A DNA stretch of 64,000 bases from NCBI RefSeq assembly GCF_021134715.1, contig NC_060018.1, forward strand, positions 7,085,501 through 7,149,500. The letters run 5' to 3'. This document shows positions 22,501 to 33,654 of this stretch, one piece after another; positions within the stretch are counted from its first letter, which is position 1, and every line of letters begins with the position of its first letter. Source of the stretch: Daphnia pulex. Taxonomy: Eukaryota > Arthropoda > Branchiopoda > Diplostraca > Daphniidae. Made by a program: the position numbers and the translations under genes. The notes under the pieces were generated by a model that had not been told where the DNA came from, made no database searches, and saw only the letters and a program-made list of their open reading frames with translations.

Positions 22501-22735
22501 TCAAGCTGACTTTATTGAAGACGATGTTACCTACCCGGATGAGCATCGTTTCATTATCACCTAAATATAATGCAACCTACAACCATAATTGCAATCATTT
22601 TGAGACGGTAATTAGTTGCCATAAAAGTCAAGCTGACTTTATTGAAGACGATGCTACCTATCCCGGATGAGCATCGTTTCATTATAACTGAAATATAATG
22701 CAACCTACAACCATAATTGCAATCATTTTGAAATG
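22501..22735. repeat. Tandem duplication, 127-base period
   Basis: The sequence starting tcaagctgactttattgaag at 22501 recurs at 22628 with a few substitutions and runs to about 22735. On the plus strand each copy opens with about 20 codons of plausible coding sequence, so it may be a duplicated exon end. Confidence 0.85.
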
Positions 22736-23550
22736 GTTGCCAGATGTCTGATGAATAGGCTGATTCAGTAAGCTTATAAAAATTTGTTCGGTGGAAAATT
22801 TTTGAAATTGTGGCCAACATGCATCTTCTCTTTCGATCATGACAAGTTAGTTGCCACATGAGTTGTTAATTTCAGAGTTCCACAGAGTGATGAATCAACT
22901 GCCATTCTTGGTATTGCATCAGGAATAAGACTGTAAGAGGATGCATAGTAAATTTTTAACGAACGCCAGAAAAGTGGCTGTTGGTATTTTTCGTGATGTT
23001 TAAAGACCTAAATTTTTTTTAATTGCATACAAAATACCGGATTTGGTAAGCGCAAGTGACGTCACCTTTGCATTTAAACTTCTCAAAGGAGATCACCCAT
23101 TTTCTGAAAAAGAATATCAACAGTTTCTTCTAAAAGCCATAGGGCTAAATCAAGAAAAAGCGTCTGTGAACAATGCAGAATGGATTGCAGCAAAAAGTTG
23201 GGCTGACTGGTGGATGGAACCAGGATGAACTCTTTAAATTTTCTCAAAAATCTACCTTTCCTCTCTTCGAATACCGCACAAACTCAAACACAACAAAAAA
23301 GTGCTCTGACAACGCAATTTTTAAAAATTTTCTAGCCAAAGTGTCACATACAACACAATTTAAATGAACTATAAGAAATATCTTCCATCTGCTTTCAACG
23401 TCGTTTCTCGTTCTCTCCTCGTCTTCTTGGTGATTGACACATTGGTTTTAGAAGACCAACAAACTAGAACTTGTTGATGTCAATGACCATCTGTTTTTGT
23501 TGATGTATTTCATGGTCCCCCTATATCATGACTTACACCATGTCTATTTT
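22736..23550. other. Region with one short unexplained open frame
   Basis: A plus-strand frame at 23043-23228 (61 codons, tryptophan-rich end KSWADWWMEPG) has coding-like composition but no family I can name. It is not called as a gene. Confidence 0.3.
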
Positions 23551-23639
23551 TTAAAAACTCGATGTAATTGCACCTGTGATTGGAAAAGTTTCGTTAGACA
23601 TTATGTTGAAGAATAAATAAATAACTATAATTACCTTTC

Positions 23640-24000
23640 TAAGTAATGCTGTTCGTTCAATGTTATAATTCACCGCTGCTCTTATAACTGATTCACCATT
23701 TTCTATTACTTCCTTTAGAGCTTGTTTCACAGATTTCTCCTTTGACAAATTGTTTTTAGCAAACACTTTCAGCCTACGGAGCTTTTAAATATCAATGAAA
23801 AAAAAATTTCAATTGTGTTACATCAATCTTCTTGATTGTTGTATTTGTATATTACCTCGGTATCTAACGCTATTGCTGAAATTCTGAACAAATCAGCAGC
23901 TTCAGTAGGTTTCTTTCCTTCTTTAACGGTATTGACTGCTTTCGATAAATTAGTTGGATAATCGGGATACTTAACGTTTCTCACTCGAATTAGATTCACC
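23640..24000 (-). pseudogene. Two pipsqueak-like HTH exons, locus A
   Basis: On the minus strand two neighbouring exon-like stretches each encode a helix-turn-helix of the pipsqueak/CENP-B type. One (about 24000-23870) contains AVNTVKEGKKPTEAADLF and ends at a GTAATA donor. The other (about 23766-23640) contains SVKQALKEVIENGESVIRAA followed by YNIERTALLRK. The second resembles the exon at 39235-39110. Such motifs bind DNA in Pipsqueak-family regulators and pogo-type transposases. No full gene can be followed, and I cannot tell host gene from domesticated transposon. Confidence 0.5.
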
Positions 24001-24015
24001 TTTCAAAAGTAAAAT

Positions 24016-26060
24016 TTCATGCACTACACCAGAACCTAATTACGAATAAATTTAGCGAACAAAACTCACATTTTTTTTTTAATTTGAACTTACAATATCG
24101 TTAGTAATGTGATTATCTAATGCAACTTCAGTTGTAAAACATGCACAAAAAGGACATTCAAATGTCAAGTCCAATACATTCTCTTCGACCCTTGGTAAGT
24201 GACGTAAGGATTTTGGAACAAAATTTCTGTTGATTCCAACCCTCTCCACTCTCGCTTTATAGCCTAAATTCACATTTTAAAATTTTTCATTTATGTTGGA
24301 TAAATTTGATTTAACTACAACGTGAAATCTGCTTACTTTTTGCAAGAATCAGTAAGAATTTGTTTAGTACAGTGTCTCCTTCATAGGGATTAATTTTACT
24401 AGAAAGTGCTGCAGAAAGTTGATTGCCGTCAAAGTTGTAATTAAATTTGGGATCTTTTAGTTCAATTCAAGGAAAATAAATTTTTTTCAAATCAACCCCA
24501 ATCCTCTTGAGAAAATTTAATAGAAATTCCTCTAGAAAAAAGATTTTTTTTTTTATTATTTTTTACAAAAAAAAAATTACTAAATCTATGGGTTTGCATG
24601 GTATTTGATCTTCGTGATTGAATACCAAAAAGAAAAATCCATTTTTGTCTTCTTCTAGTGCTCTAATTTTTTGGAGCTTCAACAACATTGAAGCATTGGA
24701 CATGTGTGGTTTTACTTTCGTTCCTTTAAACTGAAAACTGGTGTTGTAGCATTTTGGAATCCAACCAATTGAGAGCAACCAGATTGAAATAAACCCCAAT
24801 TTTCACATTGAATGTCATCTTTTTTTTGAAAGAGGAAAATTAAGAAAATTTTTATTAAATATCTATATTTTATCATTCTTAACATACTCAATTTCGATTA
24901 TAGCTTTTTCATTTAGTGCTGGACCCAAAGCATGTTCTATTAAACTCCAAGGGTTGCTTATTCTTTTGATGTAGAATAAATTTTCTGTCTGTCGGTTGGG
25001 TTTTATTGGAAGTACATAATATGGTGAATCCAGTTTGAAAAGGTAACTAGGAAAAATGTCTTATTCTAGACGTTTTTTTTCATTTTTTCCATCAATCAAC
25101 CCCAAATGTTCGAAATTAGAGTAACTTTTCTGCCTTGTAATTTCGAATTTTGTTGGAGTAAAGTGTTAGGCAACTATTTTGTATGCAAGTAACAAATTAT
25201 ATTGGATGACATACCTATTTGTACAAATCTCTTTCACCAAGAATTTTGAATTTTACACATCATGTCCCAACGATGTTTTTAATATTGTTTAAATGATGTA
25301 TGCGCAACTTTACTTCTTAAAGCACTATTCATTTCCACCATTCTGGATTTTTGTTTACTTGATTGAGGAAGAGCTTGCATCACCACCATTGCTTCCCAAT
25401 TTTTTGTTATCAGATTCCACGAACGAAACCAAACGCATCTACTAATAAAAAATTGACAACAATTTGAAAGGCATATGTCAGCGAAAAAATCATCCAAGAC
25501 GTCCAAAGTAATGATAATTAACAAGTAAAAAATGTAGTAAAAAAATGTAATTTATTTTCTTTTGATAGGAATAATTTCTAAAATAAGGGAACAGAATGCA
25601 TCGAAGAGACCGAGGAACGCGAGGCATTTGAACTTATGTGGTATTAGGAATCTTATAACTTCTGTGCCGAATAATACTCCAAATATTACACCAAACACTA
25701 CCTTCGTGTGAAAATTCGTCATTTCGCTGAAGAATAAAAGAAAGAAATGCTGTTTCTACTTTCATTGATTCAGCTTACCTCAACCGATGCTAGCAAGCGC
25801 TACTCTCAGTTTCCACTATGAAGCGGAAAAAATCTGTTGGAATCTATAGAAACTTCAATTTTCTACATCTGCCCCACCCCCAGGAAACAGTTACTTAGGC
25901 GCAATATTGGAGCAGTGTCAACCACTCTATACCGTGTTGTTCTAATTTGTTTGTCTTGATTTCTAGATTGTAAGCGCAGTTTTTTTTGAAGAGCAGCATA
26001 GAGTTTTATCACGTTCTGTTTTGTTGGTTAATGATATTGCTTCTTACGTAAGCGCTGGAT
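24016..26060. repeat. Segmental duplication, copy A
   Basis: This 2.05 kb block is closely matched by 41326-44782, from tgcactacaccaga to cttacgtaagcgctggat. Copy A has neither the palindromic Tc1-type element nor the roughly 450-base insert seen in copy B. Confidence 0.92.
24079..25524 (-). pseudogene. Unrecognised multi-exon gene relic, copy A
   Basis: Several minus-strand exon-like stretches (25524-25280, 25100-24890, 24800-24600, 24470-24340, 24273-24079) correspond one by one to those in copy B. The last includes ECPFCACFTTEVALDNHITND, which looks like part of a C2H2/C2HC zinc finger. The stretch near 25050 is interrupted by a stop that copy B does not have. I do not recognise the protein. 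Confidence 0.45.
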
Positions 26061-26159
26061 CGTCTCGCGTCGACGTTACTCCCTCGAAGGCTCAAATTAT
26101 ACCTACTTCTTTAACAGGCCTCGAACACTTTTTGCATCAACTGGTAGTGTGATCTATCG

Positions 26160-26420
26160 CTCTCTCCTTTTTTTGCACTTCTCTGTGTGTTCGTCGTGTT
26201 AGTGTGTAAGTGTGCGTCTGTGTGTTAGTTGTAGATTAGGGGCACCATTGGTATATTGTTGTAGTTTAATTAGTGTAGAGCTAATGGCGAAAGCCACCAA
26301 GTTTATCTGAGCCGGTATCGTGGGCCAGCAATTTGGTGCCTTTCATTATCTGTGTCCAAGTAACGAGAAGTCCGGCCGATTTACCCGTGACAGTACTATT
26401 CCATATATTTGTAACGTATT
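26160..26420. repeat. Dispersed repeat, member 1
   Basis: Diverged similarity to 43700-44000 is visible in shared strings such as aattagtgtag, gcgaaagccacc / gtgaaagccacc and ggccagc(a/g)atttg. The family is unknown; it lies just outside duplication copy A, while its relative lies inside copy B. Confidence 0.6.
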
Positions 26421-27014
26421 TTTTTGTTCTTTTTTCTCGTAAATAATCTCTAGCAAGGTGCAATCGTAAATTTTATTGATTTCCAAATCACGCTTTTCTA
26501 CCAGATTGTTTAGACTGGACTGTTTTCCAGTGAAACCAGTTGTAGGTATACAGTAAAGCGGGCATACATTCAAACTAATAAATTATTAGTCCAAGTCGAT
26601 TCTGTGAATGGTCAATGTACACCCAACACAAGTTTTTTGAAGGGACTTGGTGTTTTTCACTTACGTTGTGATGCTTGGAAGACCACATTAAAAGATTTTT
26701 TCAAAGTTTTATTCATTTGAACAAGTTTTACACATAACTTGAAATAACGTACATTTATTTAATGCAATGGGTTGTTTTCCTTAAGTGCAAACTTTGAAAT
26801 AATCAATATCCACAGTAATAACACCTTCAAAACGCAGGGATTCTAAAGTAGCTCTATCCTCTATGGGATAAACCATTACGGCTTGTTTGTATGAACATTA
26901 TTTCATTGAAATTGCTATACCCAACATCACTATGGGTTAATTTTTATTTAACACATTCTACAGTAATGCATGTTAATTTCTTGAGCAGGCATATTGCTCT
27001 GTATGGTTTTATTT
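26421..27014. other. AT-rich spacer
   Basis: No gene or repeat boundary seen. Confidence 0.3.
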
Positions 27015-27180
27015 TAAATTGACGGAAGGTATAGCTGAGGAAGCTCACTGTTCGTCTAATTTTGCTCGTTCTGGTGGAAAAGTTGAAAAAGAAAACGGAA
27101 GAGAAGAAGATAATGAGAAAGCGCAAAATAAATCTAAAATGGGGGAAGGTGTGCTTTTTAGTATATCTTCCGTCAATTTA
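27015..27180. mobile_element. Small MITE with 19-bp terminal inverted repeats
   Basis: taaattgacggaaggtata at 27015-27033 is matched by its reverse complement at 27162-27180 with one mismatch. The total is 166 bases and no coding capacity. The motif ttgacggaag also occurs near 20383 and, inverted, near 35749, hinting at further relics. Confidence 0.65.
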
Positions 27181-28107
27181 ATATAAAAACATATATTATT
27201 ATTAATTAATACAAGAAAAATATAAGTCTACGCATTTCATTTTGATGAAGAATGAATGGTTAGCAAGGAAAATTTCATCTTCATCAGGAAATTCTTCATG
27301 GACTTCATATGGAAATTTGACCCTCGGTCCTTTCGTGTCGCACCCCATTCTGCTGTTCATTAGAAAAAACCATTTACTTTGCATTTAAATGGATAACATC
27401 GTGCTAAATGGTATTGCAGTGCATTTTTCGTAATATCTTATGCTACTTCAACGATATACGAACCTTGTTCCAATCGAATGGCACAGGTTTCTGTGCAATA
27501 GACAAAATTATAGGTTCTAAAACAATTGGATTTTAATATTTTGTACAATTTTCCCCTTTCTATTCAATCTCGGGGTGTTTTCGCATGTTCACCTTTTCTT
27601 GTTTTCGTAGGAGGACGGAAAATATCGCCTTAGTATGATATAGATGAGATATTTACCCGTAGTAAGATATATTTACCCTACCTCAGAAAAAAAGGAGAAA
27701 TTCAGATCATGATTTGCTTTGTGTATTTTACTGTAATCCGAAGTGAATTAAAAGGAATAAAACAAATGGATCTTTTCAAATATTAACTGTCAGATGTAGT
27801 GCCTTCTTTAGTTACAGAGGATCGCGCTGTTAACTACAAAACATTGGGATTTATAATTATCCCTCTAAGATTTTACATATCTGGATACAGTGAGTTTAAA
27901 GTGATTCCATTAATAAAAAATATTAAATGATTTCTCTATCTTGTTCTTGAACGAGACATAAGTAATTGAAAGGTAATGAAGCACACACAAATCATGAATC
28001 AGATCAATTTTTGTCAAACACTTTCACACACAGGTAGCATTTGGGTCAATCCGCGCCAACTCCACAATAAATCGGTGGCACGATGAAACTTCCGATTTTA
28101 TTCAAAT
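27181..28107. other. AT-rich spacer
   Basis: No supported gene; short open frames only. Confidence 0.3.
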
Positions 28108-28137
28108 TTGCACAGTAGATCAAGAACTACTGTGCAA
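28108..28137. repeat. Short hairpin
   Basis: ttgcacagtag and ctactgtgcaa form an 11-bp stem with an 8-base loop. Confidence 0.6.
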
Positions 28138-28352
28138 TTACAACCCCCAAAGGATTTTAAAAAATTCTTATCCGTAAAAAGGTTGTTGCGTTTTTAGTTT
28201 TGATTTTTGTGACTTTCCCGTTCGCCGTTTTTGAATACATTTTTTTTTCATTTTGCCTCGTCCCCTTATTCATTGAACATGTGGCAATACAACTATTCGA
28301 TAGAAAATTTGATTTTCTTTCGAATGCTTTTTGAATTTTAAAAATATATTCA

Positions 28353-28426
28353 CAAATAGTGGAGTTATGCGAAAAAATGGGTGGGCAAACATTTGAACCA
28401 ATTTTTTCACATAACTCCACTATTTG
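28353..28426. repeat. 26-bp inverted repeat
   Basis: The arms 28353-28378 and 28401-28426 (beginning caaatagtggagttatg) pair with one mismatch around a 22-base loop. It is a compact foldback of unknown origin. Confidence 0.75.
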
Positions 28427-29819
28427 CACTCGTGGCTCGAACAATCCGCAGAAACACCACCAGGCCTTCCTTTTGCTTTCTTTGACTGCACAGTTTTTCC
28501 CAAGCCACGGCTTGTACAACATTGTGGATATTTACTTTCATTGGTACATCCAACCAGTAGTGACGATGTCACGTATTTGCTGGTGTTTTTCCTGAAGTCC
28601 AAAGCACTGAAGAATTTCCGTTTTTGACAAGCAGCTAACTAGGTTGGATCCAGAAGTTTATTTGTGACTGACACCTACGCTTATCCTGTCGGAAATTTCA
28701 ATGCTTAATAAACTCGTCCATCAAGTAAGAGCTGGAGTTCTAGGCGGACGTTACTTTTGTTGTTTTTGGACGTCCCAATGATAGAAAAACTGATAGAAAA
28801 AATTCTAGCATCAAGCCTGGTGGATGTCCATTTATCGTACATTTTTTTCTCTTAAAATGAACGTAAAAAATGGACATATATTTGCAGCCAATGGATTTCC
28901 AAACTAGAATGAAAAACGTAAAATTGCGTACAAATAATATTTTAATAATTTCAATTTAAGTTACGAGTCTGAAATTGTCATCAACCTTTATCAGTTTTAT
29001 CACTAAAGGTCTCGTTGACCAATGGTCTATATTTCAATAGGATAATTCGTTATTGTAATTATGATTCTTTAATGTATAAAAAACTTCCTACTAGTACGTC
29101 TGTTTTCAAGACAAATACATTTTTGCTCGTCGACGATTAGCAAAGCGTAATTCGATCGTTTTTCTGCTAAGACTAGCAGTCAGGACAGTGAGTGATATTA
29201 GGTAGGATTCGAAGCAACGGGCGTCGTTGGTCGCACATCTTTTTACATTACAACTCTATCCCTCCGTTAGCCTTTTGTATATGGATGCTTACCTAGTATA
29301 TTTAAGAGTCATATGTAGCCTCATACGTTACGAGATATGACCTACTAGCGTGTATACAATTTGTAAAAAAAAAACGTAACATAATCTAGCTTCTGGTACA
29401 AAATCTTTTAGATATCGTGACAATAACGCAATCTTGAAAACTAAAGAGAATTTCAATTATCGAAAATTCGGTCTCTCAAAGTTTTTATTGATAAATGGTA
29501 GAAGAGGAGAGAGAATTCTGCTTTCTACGAATGATTTTAGAGGGGTCCGGTCCATATTGTTTGATTATGTCTTGGTTTACCGGGTTTAGGCGGAATTTCT
29601 AGAACTCTCAACTCAGCATCCGTATTTTGGCACTACTCATGAAATCAAATTTCTTTATAGTAAGCCGTCCTGTATTAATATGATTTTTAGATCTTAATTC
29701 AGTATTTTCAATAAAGTAAGTTAACAGATACATTTTGTAATTTTAGTTTGTAACTTACTTGCCTCTCTTTCTCGATAGTACTTCACAAATTTTTAGCATT
29801 TCCTTTCTGAAGATCCAGG
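28427..29819. other. Spacer without supported genes
   Basis: No convincing coding sequence on either strand. Several overlapping short frames at 28420-28620 exist on both strands and cancel each other as evidence. Confidence 0.3.
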
Positions 29820-30142
29820 TACCCACATAACACAGGGCAGTCCCACGGATGTTCGACAGATGTCGTACTCGGACATTCAAAACATCCGTCGAACATCCAC
29901 TGGACCGCCAGACATCCGCACAGGAGGGCGTTTAGAGGTCGGAAAAACGTTAGAAGACCTACCCAAATCGGCGCCGACAGACATCCCAGATTCATTATTC
30001 CGGATATTAATATGACGTTACTGGGCTTTGATTTCGCGTTTAGTAATAAATATTTATTTCCTGTCACTAACACTTCCTCTTACATTTCCTTCTTTATTCC
30101 ATATCTAACTTCTTACTGGAAAGCTATTTTCCCTGATAGAAG

Positions 30143-30219
30143 ATTTGACTCTACCGGGATTCGAACCCGGATCGACTGGGTGGAATCCCATGGAATCCCA
30201 GCGCTTTACCGACAAGCCA
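30143..30219 (-). pseudogene. tRNA-like relic or SINE head
   Basis: The minus strand has a strong B box (GGTTCGAATCC in a CCGGG stem) and an A-box-like GTCGGTAAAGC, as in a tRNA-derived sequence. The anticodon region contains an exact 10-base tandem duplication (tggaatccca twice, 30181-30200), so no normal cloverleaf forms. It may be a tRNA pseudogene captured by the surrounding element. Confidence 0.55.
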
Positions 30220-30487
30220 TTGTTAAGATAACGAAAATAATTCAGTCTAGGGGAATATTCTTATAAGTCTTTGAAATCAGCCTTCGTTCGCAATAAAGGC
30301 ACATATTCATGAGAATCCGAATAATTCTTTTTTAAATTTCAACAATGAAACGTTTACGGAATCAGTTAAACTAACGTGTCTGATGTGATATCTTTATTGC
30401 CTGAAATTTGTATGTTAAACTTATTTCGTTTATGAACTCATTTTAAAAAACAACCCGATTACGCAAATTTAATGTTATTTTTCATCC

Positions 30488-30577
30488 ATATCATGTCTGA
30501 AGCCTTCAGACATGATATCGGGAATTTTGATATCGAAATTTTGTTTGCCTTCAGACTGAAGGCAAACAAAATTTCGA
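30488..30577. repeat. Two adjacent near-perfect hairpins
   Basis: 30488-30518 has 15-bp arms around a single central base. 30533-30577 has 22-bp arms around a single central base. Both include the word ccttcag/ctgaagg, and both lie inside the 1.04 kb element. Confidence 0.85.
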
Positions 30578-30859
30578 AAACAATTTTTCTACCTAAAGGA
30601 ATTTTTAAAATCGCGCCTTTGCGGCTGATATTTTTTTTAACAAGTAAAAATTCAACGTCTTAAAAGAAAATTACTTTACGTGATATCTATACTTGGATCT
30701 ATTATGGATGTCAATAGGATGTTGTTTTTGCTCATCCCAGGGACAACCAATACGTATAGCCATTGGACATCCATTTAACATCCCGTACGGGACATGGCTG
30801 TCAATCGGATATGCGGCTCTCATTCGGACATCCGACGGATGAAGTGTGCTATGTGGGTA

Positions 30860-31636
30860 GCTAATGCTCGAGGTGAATCAAGTATTCCAAAACATCTTCC
30901 GAATACAGATAAATCAAGGACGTTGTGAGATCGGGGCAAAAACTGGACTGGAGATAGAGCTCAACCGTGACTTCTGTTTTATGCAGACACTGTGTACACT
31001 GGATTAAAGAATCTGAAAGATCAAATCAACCTACGTAATGAACAATAATTAGTTTCATTAAAAATAAATGTTTGCTTAACAATCAGTAATACCATCAAAA
31101 GTAATGTCCATAATCGACTTATTACCGGCGAGGTATTTTTTCCCCCTTTACTTATAGACAGTTGGAGCATTCCATTGGACAAAAGACTGGAACAAGAACG
31201 TCTAATAATAAAGAGTAACTATCAAAATATTCAAAGACACTTCTGTAAATAACATGCATAATTTTTTTCAAAAATGTTATCGTCGGCATCCAAGATTTGG
31301 TTTTAGTGGAAAATACATAGTCAATTTTCAAACATGATCTATTCTGGAAAGGCCTAGTTTTGTAACGGTTTAAATCAAAATCTATGAACAAAACTTATTT
31401 GAAAGTTGAACATCGTATACAACTTAAGACGGCCTTTTGGCATTGATGAAACCTTTGTGAAAAATTTTGAGCTTCATACATTATAAATGCAGCCATTAAT
31501 TCTTCTCTCCTCATATCCCAAGAATTGTCAATATCTTGTCTTTCCGACCACTTTTCGTGGTTTTCATTTTTTTTCTTGTTCTGCTTGTTATGCAATTATT
31601 TTCTCGCAAATCTTTCTCAGTCTTTGTTGATGAATA
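30860..31636. other. Spacer
   Basis: No supported feature. Confidence 0.3.
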
Positions 31637-33215
31637 TAAATCTCTACAGAGATATTGTTATTAGTACACAAACACAACTGTTTTTAAATCTTTATATTAT
31701 AAGAAAAGCAGCTGAAGGATCTGCATTGAGGCAATCAACTATAAATAGAAAAAAGAAGGATTTTGACGATGGAGAATTTGAAGGAGTGTCGGCAAAATCA
31801 GGAACTGAAACTGTAAAAATTAGCTGATGAGTAGTAGCTTTAACATTGCCAGCACGTATTTCTCACCTCATGCTTTTGCCTTTTAAATAATATTCAGTTG
31901 TTTTAATAGGAAATTTTGAAGAATTGACATTTGCCGATGTAGTTAACATTCTTGGAGATCCATTATAAACAAGTACGTATACACAGAATATCCCAAATGA
32001 TGATGACTATGAAGAAAATGCCCAGGTCGTTGCTGAAACGGGCACTGATGATGAGCAAAGCACCAAAGATTCACAGTCATCTTCTAATTTGGATGAGAAT
32101 AATTCTACGGAAACAACTTAGAACAAAAAATTGTAGTTACAATAATTTTGACTTGAGCGTTACAATTTTCAGCTGGTATATTATTGGCCACTTTAAGTAA
32201 CTTTATTTCAGCTTCTGATTACAACTTAGCCTTAATCATTTATAATTCAATTGTTTAAACATTTGTATTTGGCTAAGATACTCATTATTTAATAATGAAT
32301 AATTGTTTTTATTTCTGTTCATATAGTAATATTCTTCACTAATGAAGGATCAGAGGATGAAGACCAAACTGAAGCTGAAGTTCGTTGAAAAATGAAAAAG
32401 AAATCATGAAATGAATTCATGAAAAAATCATGAAAAAGAGAATCCAGTTGATGAAGTCCATGAGAAAAGAGATAAGATGAAACAACAAATAGTCAACGGC
32501 AATGAAGCAAAAACACACGATGAAGAAAAATGATGACTACTCAAAAGAAAGTAATAACGTTGCCTTATGAAACATTGTCTTTAAGAAACATAAATTTGCA
32601 GGGATACGTGTGGCAAGACAACAGCCATCCAATGTGTTTACTAATGACATACAATAGTTGCGTTAATGGCAAGTCAAATTGGTCTACTGCTTCTTCATGT
32701 TCACCTGATTTACTGTAAGAGTAAATGTCAGAATAAATTTTTTAAATACAAATGTCGAGTTTTACAAAAAAATTTTTGTATATTTAGAAAATCAGCTACA
32801 GTTCGGAGAAAAATATTTGAAATTGCCATCAAATGGGATTTATAAATATTACAAGGAAAATCTAGCAAACTAAATTGAAATATATATAACAACACTTAAA
32901 ACACAAAGCAAAACCTTTTCCTCTTAGTTAGAGATGAACTGTATTTAACAACATTGTTATGTTTAAGTATTGTTACCCCAACAATCGTTCGCAAATTCAA
33001 AGGACTGGACATTTAGCAATGTATAGAAAGTAAGAAAAACAGTGTTTTATTTATTTTCGAAGGTAATTTATTAACATTTCTTCTGTTATTTTTAGATTCT
33101 ATTCTTGATCCATTTCCAAATGAAACGGTGGCCAGGATTCATTCAAAATATATAGAAGTTTTTACAAAAACAAGAAGTTCCATAAAGTCCAAGTATGCAA
33201 AGAAAAACGAATAAC
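31637..33215 (+). pseudogene. Relic of a multi-exon gene, unknown
   Basis: Several plus-strand stretches read like exons: about 31690-31825 (KAAEGSALRQSTINRKKKD), 31915-32120 (acidic, Ser/Asp/Glu-rich, ending DENNSTETT), 32335-32390 (NEGSEDEDQTEAEVR) and 33095-33215 (DPFPNETVARIHSKY). Stops fall between and within them. The acidic middle and basic tail suggest a nuclear protein, but there is no domain I can name. Confidence 0.35.
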
Positions 33216-33505
33216 TTAATTTCATTTGTCAAATTACATGTATTTTATATGTAATCCACGTTTCATTGCGCGTCAGTTGAAATAAATATAATCTAGGTAA
33301 ATTAATAAATATCAAGCTCATGTCAAATTGCTTCTATAATTTTCATATTTACATTTTCACATCACAAATATATCTGAACAATAATTAGAAAACGATCTCT
33401 ATTTTTTGGTACGATATATCCAAATAATGTTATTTTTGAGATTCATTTTGTTATCTCAATGACGTCGCTATTTATACATCATTTCCACATGTCCCAGAAA
33501 TTATA

Positions 33506-33654
33506 TCGTTTTTAATATGTTCAAATTAGCCTTGTTAGCGTTCCCACTTGGATGTTATTAGGGAATAGTAATAATAACATCATTTTAAGGTTCTAAAAAC
33601 GATGTAATTTTTGTAAACGTTCAAACGAGCCTCTTTTGCGTTCCCACTTGGATG
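33506..33654. repeat. Diverged direct repeat
   Basis: About 50 bases ending in gcgttcccacttggatg occur at 33506-33554 and again at 33601-33654 with substitutions. Confidence 0.65.

Larger units (their letters stand above)
29822..30857. mobile_element. Non-autonomous terminal-inverted-repeat element, 1.04 kb
   Basis: The ends CCCACATAACACA and TGTGCTATGTGGG are inverted copies with one mismatch, and TA flanks each side (29820-29821, 30858-30859). Inside there are many GGATGT/ACATCC strings near both ends, a tRNA-like piece and two near-perfect hairpins. No transposase is encoded. A string much like one end (tgtgctacttgggta) also lies near 33740. The superfamily is not recognised; if TA is the target duplication, Tc1/mariner-like cut-and-paste is possible. 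Confidence 0.7.
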
